Assembly: GCA_949300345.1 (NCBI GenBank)
Contig: CASGDR010000007.1
Location: 62,001 to 126,000, forward strand
DNA: 64,000 bases
DNA from: an uncultured bacterium
Lineage (GTDB): Bacteria > Bacillota_I > Bacilli_A > RFN20 > CAG-826
Direction of reading: 5' to 3'
Below the pieces are notes generated by a model. It made no database searches. It was not told the origin of the DNA and saw only the letters and a list, made by a program, of their open reading frames with translations. Position numbers and translations under genes: made by a program. Below, in pieces: positions 36,870-45,407 of this stretch (its first letter is position 1; each line of letters opens with the position of its first letter).

Positions 36870-39246
36870 GGTGCTTGTTGTGCTCGATGAAGCCCTTGAT
36901 GAGCGAGGCGTTCTCGTAGACGGCATATCCCTTTTCGGTCGGGACGATGAGGGTCGGGGCCTTCTGGATATGGAATTGGTTGGCGAGTTCGCGGTTGGAC
37001 ATGGCATCCACGTTGCGATAGGCGATGCCTTCCTTATCAAGCATCATCTTGGCCATCTTGCAGTTGGGGCAAGTGGGGGAAGTGAAGAGGATGAGCTCTT
37101 CGACGCTTTGGGGCTTGGCAGACACCTCTTCGTGGACATGGTCCTCGCAGGTGCAGACGTGGTTTTCCTCGTGCTCGTGATCGATGACGTAGGTCTGACG
37201 GTCGGAGAACTCCTGCCTCTTGCCGTCGTTCCAGTTCTTCACGGGGCGGTAGTAGCCGGTGATCCTGGAGTAGACTTCGGTTTCCTTATGGCAGACCGGG
37301 CAGGTATAGGATTCACCCGAGATGTAGCCATGGTCGGAGCAGACCGAATAGGTCGGCGACATGGTGTAGTAGGGAAGCTTGTAGTTCTCGGCGATCTTGC
37401 GGACGAGGTTCATGCAGGATTCCCAGGAAGGCAGCCTCTGGCCAAGGAAGGCATGGAAGACGGTGCCGGAGGTATATAGGGTCTGGAACCTGTCTTCGAT
37501 GTCGAGGGCCGAGAAGATGTCTTCGGTATAGCCGACTGGGAGGTGGCTGGAGTTGGTGTAGTAGGGGATGGCACCCTTGCCGCCAGCAGTGATGATGTCG
37601 GGGTACTTGGACCTATCGTGCTTGGCAAGGCGGTAGGCGGTCGATTCGGCCGGGGTAGCCTCGAGGTTATAGAGGTCGCCGAACCTTTCCTGGTAGTCGG
37701 AGAGGCGGGTCCTCATGTGGTTGAGCACCTCGACGGTGAAGTCCTGGGCTTCCTTGTTGGAGAGGTCCTTTGCAATCCAACGGGCATTGAGGCAGGCTTC
37801 GTTCATGCCCACGAGTCCAATGGTGGAGAAGTGGTTGTTGAAGCTGCCCAGGTAATGCTTGGTGTAGGGATATAGACCGGCCTCGAGGAAGGAAGTGACG
37901 GCCTTGCGCTTGATGTCCAACGACCTAGCGGCGATATCCATCAGGTGGTCAAGGCGCTTGTAGAAGTCTTCCTTGTCGGTGGATAGATAGGCTAGGCGGG
38001 GCATGTTCAGGGTAACTACGCCGATCGAACCGGTGGATTCGCCAGAACCGAAGAAACCGCCGGACTTCTTGCGTAGCTCGCGGAGGTCAAGCCTCAGCCT
38101 GCAGCACATCGAACGGACATCGGAAGGTTCCATGTCGGAGTTGATGTAGTTGGAGAAGTAGGGGGTGCCGTACTTGGCAGTCATGGTGAACAGAAGCTTG
38201 TTGTTCTCGGTTTCCGACCAGTCGAAGTTCCTGGTGATGGAGTAGGTCGGGATCGGGTATTGGAAGCCGCGTCCGTTGGCGTCGCCTTCGATCATGACCT
38301 CGATGAAGGCCTTGTTGACCATCGCCATTTCCTTTTCGCAATCCTTGTAGGTGAAAGCCTGCGGGACTCCGCCGACGATGGCGGGAAGGTTGGCCAAGTC
38401 ATTGGGAACGGTCCAGTCGAGGGTGATGTTGGTGAAAGGCGCTTGGGTGCCCCACCTGGAGGGGGTGTTGACCCCATAGATGAAGCTCTGGATGCACTGT
38501 TTGACCTCTTTATAGGAGAGGTTATCGACCTTGACGAAGGGAGCCAGATAGGTGTCAAAGCTGGAGAAAGCCTGAGCACCGGCCCATTCGTTCTGCATGA
38601 TGCCGAGGAAGTTGACCATCTGGTTGCACAGGGTCATCAGGTGGCGGGCAGGGGACGAGGTGATCTTGCCGGGGACGCCTCCGAGGCCTTCCTGAATCAA
38701 TTGCTTCAAGGACCAGCCGGCACAATAGCCGGTCAACATGGAAAGGTCATGGATATGGATGTCCGCGTTGCGGTGGGCATCGGCGATTTCCTTGTCGTAG
38801 ATTTCGCTGAGCCAGTAGTTGGCGGTGACCGCGCCGGAGTTGGAGAGGATTAGGCCTCCGACGGAGTAGGTGACGGTCGAGTTTTCCTTGACCCGCCAGT
38901 CATTGATTTTCAGGTAGTTGTCCACGACGGACTTGTAATCGAGGTTGGTAGCCTTGATTTCCCTGAGGGTCTGGTGCTTTTTGCGGTAGTCCATGTAGCT
39001 CTTGGCCACATCGGAATAACCGGATTCGATGAGGACGAATTCCACGCAGTCCTGGATGTCCTCCACTTCAAGGATGTCGTCCTTGATCTTGTCATTGGCC
39101 TTGGCAAACACCCTCAGCGCCAGAAGCTGGAGGATGTCGTCGTTAACGTTCTTGTGTTCCGCGAGGAAGGCCTTCCTCATGGCGTTTTCGATCTTGCGGA
39201 TGTCGAAGCTGACAACCACGCCGTCTCTTTTTCTTACTTGTACCAT
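36859..39246 (-). CDS. nrdD: Anaerobic ribonucleoside-triphosphate reductase fused to glutaredoxin-like domain
   Basis: A 795-residue class III reductase that makes dNTPs without oxygen. An N-terminal ATP-cone (~1-95) is followed by the catalytic barrel. A zinc-type site (VCSDHG ... CPVC) precedes the glycyl radical loop RITGYYRPV (Gly ~664). After a His/Cys-rich linker (DHEHEENHVCTCEDHVHEE) comes an extra ~85-residue thioredoxin-fold domain with CPNC (~726-729) and the cis-Pro motif KAPTLIV. The fusion suggests thiol-based re-reduction rather than formate, supported by trxB in the same operon. ATG 39246 starts the cone motif VRKRDGVVV. Confidence 0.93.
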   Translation of the reverse strand: MVQVRKRDGVVVSFDIRKIENAMRKAFLAEHKNVNDDILQLLALRVFAKANDKIKDDILEVEDIQDCVEFVLIESGYSDVAKSYMDYRKKHQTLREIKATNLDYKSVVDNYLKINDWRVKENSTVTYSVGGLILSNSGAVTANYWLSEIYDKEIADAHRNADIHIHDLSMLTGYCAGWSLKQLIQEGLGGVPGKITSSPARHLMTLCNQMVNFLGIMQNEWAGAQAFSSFDTYLAPFVKVDNLSYKEVKQCIQSFIYGVNTPSRWGTQAPFTNITLDWTVPNDLANLPAIVGGVPQAFTYKDCEKEMAMVNKAFIEVMIEGDANGRGFQYPIPTYSITRNFDWSETENNKLLFTMTAKYGTPYFSNYINSDMEPSDVRSMCCRLRLDLRELRKKSGGFFGSGESTGSIGVVTLNMPRLAYLSTDKEDFYKRLDHLMDIAARSLDIKRKAVTSFLEAGLYPYTKHYLGSFNNHFSTIGLVGMNEACLNARWIAKDLSNKEAQDFTVEVLNHMRTRLSDYQERFGDLYNLEATPAESTAYRLAKHDRSKYPDIITAGGKGAIPYYTNSSHLPVGYTEDIFSALDIEDRFQTLYTSGTVFHAFLGQRLPSWESCMNLVRKIAENYKLPYYTMSPTYSVCSDHGYISGESYTCPVCHKETEVYSRITGYYRPVKNWNDGKRQEFSDRQTYVIDHEHEENHVCTCEDHVHEEVSAKPQSVEELILFTSPTCPNCKMAKMMLDKEGIAYRNVDAMSNRELANQFHIQKAPTLIVPTEKGYAVYENASLIKGFIEHNKHHEA

Positions 39247-39923
39247 TGTTGTCGTTTGTCCTCTATTTCACAGGGGCTTCAAAAGCGGTAGGCCAATAGC
39301 CTTACGGCAATACCGCTTCTAAGTCTGTGCGAGGGTAAGTTTAAATAAGCGAGGGTCATATTCAAGAAGAATGCACACGATTTTCCGACAAATTTTCCCC
39401 ATCTTCTTTGCCGGGGTTTGTTTCGGCTTCCAACCAATTCCGAAAAGTTTCGAAAAAGAGGGAGATTACTTTGGAAAATTGAATTTCAACTGACATTTTT
39501 TGAAATTTGGACAGTGTATAGGAAAAACATTTTGCAAGGGTTGGCTGTCCCTTCTTTGCGTTTGTCAAAACATATACGCATATCAAACCGGAGACACTCG
39601 TGCACGAGGGCCTATATACGCCTTCATTTCCTTAGATAAACATGGCAAAACAAGGGTTCTAACAAATGGTAGGCAAAATTTTGGAAACATAGCAAAAACA
39701 TCAGCAATGGCCGAATGTTTTCAAGTTGATGCAACCAAAAAACCGATAGGCATGGAAACACGGGTTATAAGAGATGGGAGGGCTTAGGAAAATCAAGCCC
39801 CTAAAAGATGAGTGAACACTGGGTTTTGCTTTTTTCGTTTTTCCTTAGTTTCCTAGCTACCTTGGCTTGTTCCAAAAAGGGTCCAAAGGTATCATTACCT
39901 TCGGTCTCTCCAAGGTGAAAAAC
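39247..39923. other. AT-rich gap between nrdD and mscL
   Basis: No gene supported; short frames lack start signals and protein character. The nrdD side holds a hairpin AAGCGGTA/TACCGCTT (39283-39318) and two direct copies of GCGAGGGT (39329-39336 and 39349-39356), 20 bp apart. Further right are a perfect palindrome CTCGTGCACGAG (39597-39608) flanked by two copies of ATATACGC, and a hairpin AGGGCTT/AAGCCCCT near 39778-39800. Confidence 0.5.
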
Positions 39924-40634
39924 ATGAACAAAGAAGAAAACAAGGCCCTCAAGGCCCAAAAGAAAAAAGAACGCAGGGAAAAAAGGAAAGGCGTGATTGC
40001 CGAATTCAAGACATTCATCTCCAGAGGCAATGTCGTTGATCTGGCTGTCGGCGTCATCATCGGCTCGGCCTTCAGCGCTATCGTGACCGCCGTCACCAAC
40101 ATCTTCCTCTCCATCTGCACCTGGGGGCTCCCCGGCGGCCTCAAGGGTTTGATTACCATCCTTCCCGCCGCCAATTCCACCCAGGCTGGCATCGAAGGCA
40201 TCGGACAGAGCTTCAACAGCGATTCGCTAAACGACATGGTCCACGCCTACGGCGAAGTCATCGGCGTGACCGTCGACGACAGCAATTTCATCGCCGTCCA
40301 GAGCCAATTGCTTAGCAAGTACACCCTCTACGGAGGAACCTATGTCTACAATTCCGCGGCCATTATCGACTGGGGCACCTTGCTCAACGCCATCATCAGC
40401 TTCTTCCTGATTGCCGTTGTCCTTTTCCTCATCGTCAAGACCATCAACTTCGTCCACCAGAAGAACGAAAAGTTCAAGGCCGATCAGCTCGAGCTTTACT
40501 ACCAAAGGCACCCCGAAGAGAGGCCCGCACCGGTCGAACCCGGTGTCCCAGCCCCGACCGAAGCCGAACTTCTTACCCAAATCAGGGACGAACTCAAAAA
40601 GCTCAACGCTCCCAAAGACGAGAAAAAGAAATAA
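39924..40634 (+). CDS. mscL: Large-conductance mechanosensitive channel MscL, enlarged
   Basis: A 236-residue channel releasing osmolytes under membrane tension. A charged Lys/Glu/Arg N terminus precedes the conserved [17 protein letters not shown] (~33-49) of helix 1; helix 2 is near 150-178. Ordinary MscL is about 130-150 residues. The extra length lies in the external loop (about 75 residues between helices) and in the C-terminal tail with a final helix ([16 protein letters not shown]). AAGGTG lies just before ATG 39924. An in-frame ATG at 39867 has no site. Confidence 0.9.
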   Translation: MNKEENKALKAQKKKERREKRKGVIAEFKTFISRGNVVDLAVGVIIGSAFSAIVTAVTNIFLSICTWGLPGGLKGLITILPAANSTQAGIEGIGQSFNSDSLNDMVHAYGEVIGVTVDDSNFIAVQSQLLSKYTLYGGTYVYNSAAIIDWGTLLNAIISFFLIAVVLFLIVKTINFVHQKNEKFKADQLELYYQRHPEERPAPVEPGVPAPTEAELLTQIRDELKKLNAPKDEKKK

Positions 40635-40667
40635 CCAAGAGGAAGGCCGTTTCTCCTTTTGTTTCCT

Positions 40668-41504
40668 ATGAATATCGTTGGTATTGAAACCCGTTATGGA
40701 AAAGTAGAGGAAGCGGTTATCGACCTCTGCTTTTCCGACATCGACCCCGTTGTTTATTCCGACAAAAAGGAAATTGTCTTCCTTTTGCCCAAATCAGATG
40801 ACCTCCTTGAAAGATTGATCGGTTATCTCGAACAGAATGCGGCCAGGGTATTCTTCTTCTCATTATTTGCCCCGGCCCACCTTAGGAAACTCCAAGGAGG
40901 GGAGGCTTTGAAGGCTTTGTCCGTCATTCTTCTTGCCTCCAATGGGGTAAAGGACGCGGACATCGCTAGCCTGAGCGGCCTAAAAGAAGAAGAGGTTTCC
41001 TCTTTGGTCCACGCCATAAAAGAGAGGCACGACGATTTGGAGACCTACTTCGAACACATTGGGATTGAAGAGACCGACTACCGCTATATCGCCAATATGC
41101 TAGGCAAGCAGGAAATAAGCGCCGGAGCCGTCCTTTTCTCGCCCCGGGGCAAGGTTCTTGTAGAACACATGGGCTTTGGCCATTACTCGATTCCCAAAGG
41201 CCATGTGGAAGCCATCGATTCCGACTTGGTGGAAACTGCCAAAAGGGAAATCAAGGAAGAACTGGGACTCGATGCCGAGATACTTTCCTCCCATCGTACT
41301 TCCATCTTCTATAGCCCCAAGGACGGGGCGGTGAAGGAAGTGGTCTTCTTCCTAGGCCAAGCCAAGGAAGGGGAGCTGACCCTTCAGAAGGAAGAAGTGC
41401 AGGATGCCTATTGGCTGGATCCCCAGGATGCCTATAGGACCCTATCCTTCAATTCCGATAGGAAAGTCCTCGAAACCCTGTATAGGGAATACAAAAAACT
41501 CTGA
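40668..41504 (+). CDS. Nudix hydrolase with N-terminal extension
   Basis: A 278-residue protein. The C-terminal half is a Nudix domain (AGAVLFSPRGKVLVEH, then PKGHVEAIDSDLVETAK and REIKEELGL). The Nudix box has one residue more than GX5EX7REUXEEXGU, with Asp where the first Glu is expected, so metal binding could be altered. The first ~125 residues are unrecognised, perhaps a small regulatory or helical domain. The phosphorylated substrate is unknown. The stop is 7 bp from the convergent ATP-grasp gene. Confidence 0.8.
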   Translation: MNIVGIETRYGKVEEAVIDLCFSDIDPVVYSDKKEIVFLLPKSDDLLERLIGYLEQNAARVFFFSLFAPAHLRKLQGGEALKALSVILLASNGVKDADIASLSGLKEEEVSSLVHAIKERHDDLETYFEHIGIEETDYRYIANMLGKQEISAGAVLFSPRGKVLVEHMGFGHYSIPKGHVEAIDSDLVETAKREIKEELGLDAEILSSHRTSIFYSPKDGAVKEVVFFLGQAKEGELTLQKEEVQDAYWLDPQDAYRTLSFNSDRKVLETLYREYKKL

Positions 41505-41511
41505 TTGTCCC

Positions 41512-42393
41512 TTAGGACAAAGACTTGATGATGTGCTTGGCGTAGGCCCCCGCCACATTGATGCCGGTCACTTTTTCCACGCCGGTGATGAAGGCATTGG
41601 AATTGACCTCGCATAGGACGGGTTCCCCATCCTTGCCTTCAAGCAGATCGATCCCGCAGTAATCCAAACCCAAAATATCGGCAGCCTTTTGGGCCGTTTC
41701 GATATAGCTGATGGGCAGTTCGACCTTCTCGCCGATTCCGCCTTGGGCTAGGTTGGAGCGGAAGTCCCCGGTGAGGTTGCGCCGTTTCATGCAGGCCACG
41801 ACCTTGCCGCCGATGAGGATCAGGCGGTTGTCCACCCCAAAGGAGGAGGCGATGAATTCCTGGTATAGGCGCGGGGAGAAAAGCAATCTCTTCTCATTTT
41901 CCGCAAGTTCGGCGCGGTTATTGATGAGACGGACCTCTTTGCCAAGGCTCCCGTAGTTGGATTTCATGATGAAGGGATAGGCTAGTTCTTTTTCGACCCT
42001 ATCGAGGAATTCGTCGGTCTTGGCCCCGGTGTAGTTGAGGGGTCCGGAAATGGTTTTGGGCATCTTGATCCCATATCCGGACAAAGCGATATGGGTCAGC
42101 ATCTTGTCATCGCATAGTTCGATGGACCTAGCGGTATCGAAGAGGCGGTATCCCGCCTTTTCCAGCATTATGGATAGATAGAGGTCCTTATCTAGGTAAA
42201 GGATGAAATCGTAATGGCCTAGCCTATTTTCCAGATTGCCCTCGGAGGTGAGGACTGCCATGACCTCGTCGGATTTGGCTAGGTCAAGGGTAAGGGAAAG
42301 CTTATTGAATTCCTCCGCCATCCTTTCATAGAAGTGGATGGGTCCACTTGAGACCCCATAGGCATTAAGTATCGCTAGGCCCTTGATTGACAT
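41512..42393 (-). CDS. RimK-type ATP-grasp ligase
   Basis: A 293-residue ATP-grasp protein. It has ATP-binding strands FIMKSNYGSLGKEVRL (~140-155) and LYQEFI, and metal-ligand residues in LDYCGIDLLEG and PVLCEVNSNAFITGVEKVTG. These match the RimK/LysX branch, which forms peptide-like bonds using ATP. N-terminal ~95 residues are the usual pre-ATP-grasp domain. The substrate is unknown and no lysW-like or peptide-substrate gene is adjacent. GATAAT on this strand (42406-42401) lies 7 nt before ATG 42393, so it is probably leaderless. Confidence 0.85.
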   Translation of the reverse strand: MSIKGLAILNAYGVSSGPIHFYERMAEEFNKLSLTLDLAKSDEVMAVLTSEGNLENRLGHYDFILYLDKDLYLSIMLEKAGYRLFDTARSIELCDDKMLTHIALSGYGIKMPKTISGPLNYTGAKTDEFLDRVEKELAYPFIMKSNYGSLGKEVRLINNRAELAENEKRLLFSPRLYQEFIASSFGVDNRLILIGGKVVACMKRRNLTGDFRSNLAQGGIGEKVELPISYIETAQKAADILGLDYCGIDLLEGKDGEPVLCEVNSNAFITGVEKVTGINVAGAYAKHIIKSLS

Positions 42394-42482
42394 GCCCCAT
42401 ATTATCCATTAAACGCAGCGCTTAAGGAATCATTGGCCAAAAATACGGAATAAGCGGAATACAATTTAAAAAATATAGACCG

Positions 42483-42529
42483 TATGTTTCCTTTTACATA
42501 TAAAGACATAAAAAAGATATAATTATGTC
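42483..42529. promoter_or_regulatory. nadE promoter with TATGT/ACATA inverted repeats
   Basis: GACATAA (42505-42511) and TTATGTC (42523-42529) are a perfect 7-bp inverted repeat with an 11-bp spacer. They enclose most of the -10 hexamer TATAAT (42518-42523). A second pair, TATGT (42483-42487) and ACATA (42496-42500), lies just upstream. A protein bound here would block the promoter. The encoded protein carries a Phd-like domain, so autoregulation is a natural guess. Confidence 0.55.
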
Positions 42530-42532
42530 AAT

Positions 42533-44632
42533 ATGAAAGCAAAGCCCATTACCATCCTCCGCGATCCCAAAGCCCTGATCGAGGAAACAGTCGACGACGA
42601 ACCGATTCTGATAACCAAAAACGGAGAAGAATCCCTTGTGGTCCTCTCACCGGACAAATACGAATCCCTTCTAGGGAATAAAACCCAAGCGAGGGTTTAT
42701 GGCAATCATGAGGCCGAACCTAGCGACCCCCTTGGCTTTGTGAGGGTGCGTTCCGCCCCCGTTGAGGTAAGGGTGGCCAATATCAAGCACAATGTCGGGG
42801 AAATCAAAAAGAAGATGGAAGAGGCCCATAGGGACGGGGTCAAGGTCCTCGTCTTGCCCGAGCTATGCCTTTCTTCTTATACCTGCGGTGACTTATTCGG
42901 CGACAAAAGCCTTTTGGATAGATGCCTTGAGGGATTGAAGGATCTTAAGGAATACTCCAAAGAACTGAAGGGCTTGCTCACCTTCGTCGGGCTTCCCTAT
43001 ATGCAGGGGAACTGCCTTTATAACGTGGCCGCTCCCATCTATGAGGGCCATGTCTTGGCTTTGGTTCCCAAAAAACATATTCCCAACTACAAGGAATTCT
43101 ATGAAGCCAGGTACTTTTCTAGGGCCCCTGAGAAGAATATCCCGATCATCCTATTCAAAGAGAAGATTCCCTTTGGAAATAAGACCGTGCTTGTGAATTC
43201 TTCCTATCCCGATTTGAAGATAGGGGTGGAAATCTGCGAGGACCTCTGGGTATCCAATCCTCATAGCAACGATCTTTCGATGAACGGGGCTACCCTCATC
43301 TGCAACCTATCGGCTTCCAACGAAACCGTCGGCAAAAGGCAGTATCGGGAATCATTGGTCTCCATGACCTCGGCAAGGCAGATATCCGCCTACGCCTATT
43401 CCTCCGCCGGTAGGGGGGAATCATCCACCGACCTCATCTTCGGAGGGCAGTGCCTCATTTATGAAAACGGAAACTGCCTTTCGAATTCCGGGCTCTTCGA
43501 CATGAAGGAGGCCACCGCGGACATCGATATTGAAAAGCTATTGGCCGAAAGGCGGAAGATGACCACCTATAACGAGCAGGTAGAGCCCTTTGACCAGGTA
43601 TATTTCTCGATGCCTTTGGAAAAGCCCGCAAAAATCATGCGGAATTATGAAAAGAATCCCTTTATCCCAAAAGGGGATATTGATTTAGGTAGAGTCAGCC
43701 TCATCATCAGGATGCAGGCCGAAGGCTTGGCTAAGAGACTGAAGGCCACATATAGCAAAAAAGCAGTCGTTGGGCTATCCGGGGGATTGGATTCTACCCT
43801 TGCCCTTCTCGTGGGTGTGGAAGCCTTTACCTTATTGGGCCTATCCAAGGAAAACCTCATAGCCATAACCCTACCGGCTTTTGGTACCAGCACGAGGACT
43901 AGGACCAATGCCGAAAAGCTGGCCCAGGATCTTGGGGTGACCTTCAAAGAGATAAACATCAAAGCCTCGGTCCTCTCCCATCTTAGGGACATCGGGCATG
44001 ACCCCAATGATCTCAACGTCACCTACGAGAATGCCCAGGCTAGGGAAAGGACCCAGGTCCTACTGGATTATTCCAACGACATCGGGGGACTGATGATCGG
44101 CACCGGGGATCTCTCGGAACTCTGCCTAGGCTGGACTACCTATAATGGGGATCACATGTCTTCCTATGGGGTCAACGCCTCGATTCCCAAGACTCTGGTC
44201 CGCTATTTGGTCGTGGGCTATAGCCGGCTGCATCCCGAATGTGCCGAAGCCCTTCTTGATATCGTCGATACCCCGATCAGCCCTGAACTTTTGCCCACCG
44301 ATGAGAAGGGGAACATCGCCCAGAAGACCGAAGACAAGATCGGCCCTTATGAGCTGCATGATTTCTTTATCTACCATTACCTGAGGTTCCTGTACCGTCC
44401 CCGCAAGCTATACGAAATCGCCAAGGTGGCCTATGAGGGCTCGCTAGGCGATGACGAGATAAAGAAATGGCTAAGGGAATTCTTCCGCCGCTTCTTTTCC
44501 AACCAATTCAAGAGAAGCTGTTTGCCCGATGGGGCCAAGGTCGGCTCGGTTGCCATCTCCCCAAGGGGGGACTGGAGAATGCCTAGCGATGCCGATTCGG
44601 AAGAATATCTAAGGGAAATAGATTCCCTATAG
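42533..44632 (+). CDS. nadE: Glutamine-dependent NAD+ synthetase with N-terminal Phd/YefM antitoxin-like domain
   Basis: A 699-residue cytoplasmic enzyme making NAD+ from nicotinate adenine dinucleotide with glutamine as ammonia source. Residues ~1-50 (ITILRDPKALIEETVDDEPI, then LITKNGEESLVVLSPDKYESL) match the Phd/YefM antitoxin fold, a dimeric DNA-binding domain not normal for NadE. The nitrilase-type glutaminase domain starts near residue 66 (GFVRVRSAPVEVRVA) with LVLPELCLSSYTCGDLF and VEICEDLWV, whose Cys is catalytic. The synthetase domain has the PP-loop VGLSGGLDSTLAL (~406). No stop or frameshift separates the domains. TATAAT lies 9 nt before the ATG. Confidence 0.9.
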   Translation: MKAKPITILRDPKALIEETVDDEPILITKNGEESLVVLSPDKYESLLGNKTQARVYGNHEAEPSDPLGFVRVRSAPVEVRVANIKHNVGEIKKKMEEAHRDGVKVLVLPELCLSSYTCGDLFGDKSLLDRCLEGLKDLKEYSKELKGLLTFVGLPYMQGNCLYNVAAPIYEGHVLALVPKKHIPNYKEFYEARYFSRAPEKNIPIILFKEKIPFGNKTVLVNSSYPDLKIGVEICEDLWVSNPHSNDLSMNGATLICNLSASNETVGKRQYRESLVSMTSARQISAYAYSSAGRGESSTDLIFGGQCLIYENGNCLSNSGLFDMKEATADIDIEKLLAERRKMTTYNEQVEPFDQVYFSMPLEKPAKIMRNYEKNPFIPKGDIDLGRVSLIIRMQAEGLAKRLKATYSKKAVVGLSGGLDSTLALLVGVEAFTLLGLSKENLIAITLPAFGTSTRTRTNAEKLAQDLGVTFKEINIKASVLSHLRDIGHDPNDLNVTYENAQARERTQVLLDYSNDIGGLMIGTGDLSELCLGWTTYNGDHMSSYGVNASIPKTLVRYLVVGYSRLHPECAEALLDIVDTPISPELLPTDEKGNIAQKTEDKIGPYELHDFFIYHYLRFLYRPRKLYEIAKVAYEGSLGDDEIKKWLREFFRRFFSNQFKRSCLPDGAKVGSVAISPRGDWRMPSDADSEEYLREIDSL

Positions 44633-44678
44633 ATAACAAAACCTATCAATTTGAAATTTCCTAGATAAGATAAACCCC

Positions 44679-45407
44679 GTGAAGAAGATAACCATCCAAA
44701 AGAAGGTCGAAGAGGCCAAGAAAGAAGAGGCCAAGGCCCCAAAGAGCATCCAGATCCAGAAAAGCAAGGTGATCGATGCCAAAACCCAGGAAAGCCCCGA
44801 AGGGGTTACCAAGGTCGAGATTCCTGCTGAAAAGACGCAAAACGAGGCCAAAATTGACGAAAAGGCCGAGAGGAAGAAGAAATCCATCTGGTGGGAACTC
44901 TTCCGTTTCGTGGTGGTTGGGATCGTCGCCACCCTAGTCGACTTTGTCGTGGAACTAGGGGTAGTGCAGGCCTTTGGCTTTACCGATTGGAATACCTATA
45001 GCTGGGGTTCCTATGCCATTTGGGCGATCGCCGTGACGGTCGGCTTTTTGGTATCCACCTTGGTCAACTACCTGCTTTCGTTCATCTGGGTCTTCCAGAA
45101 CGTCGATAAGAAAAAGACCAAGCGCAGCGGCAAGAATCTGGCCCTATTCACCTTCCTATCCTTCATCGGATTGCTGCTTGGCATCGGACTGCAGCTATTG
45201 GGCAACTGGACCGTTGATGTCCTCTGGGGCATCGATTTGGGCGATCTGACCACCGGCTTCATCGATAATCTGACCACCGATACCGTGACGGCTTTGGCCT
45301 TCTGCGCGGTCTTTGTAATAAAAACCGCGGTGACGATGGTTTACAACTTCGTCAGCCGCAAGCTTGTTATCTTCAAGAAACCGAAAGAAGAGTCTCAGTC
45401 ATTGTAG
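44679..45407 (+). CDS. GtrA-like membrane protein with charged N-terminal extension
   Basis: A 242-residue protein. Residues ~1-65 are Lys/Glu-rich and probably disordered. A GtrA-type domain of four helices follows (FRFVVVGIVATLVDFVVE, then VNYLLSFIWVF, a GtrA hallmark). GtrA proteins are thought to help move lipid-linked sugars across the membrane. Start is GTG 44679 with TAAGAT (44666-44671) 7 nt upstream. It overlaps the convergent kinase gene by 13 bp. Confidence 0.8.
   Translation: MKKITIQKKVEEAKKEEAKAPKSIQIQKSKVIDAKTQESPEGVTKVEIPAEKTQNEAKIDEKAERKKKSIWWELFRFVVVGIVATLVDFVVELGVVQAFGFTDWNTYSWGSYAIWAIAVTVGFLVSTLVNYLLSFIWVFQNVDKKKTKRSGKNLALFTFLSFIGLLLGIGLQLLGNWTVDVLWGIDLGDLTTGFIDNLTTDTVTALAFCAVFVIKTAVTMVYNFVSRKLVIFKKPKEESQSL

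Noticed and set aside
39500-39787. 95-codon frame in the AT-rich gap before mscL
   Set aside because: No ribosome site or -10 at a suitable distance, poor composition and no recognisable family.
39247-39923. Replication origin in the AT-rich gap
   Set aside because: No DnaA-box cluster and no dnaA, dnaN or rpmH nearby.
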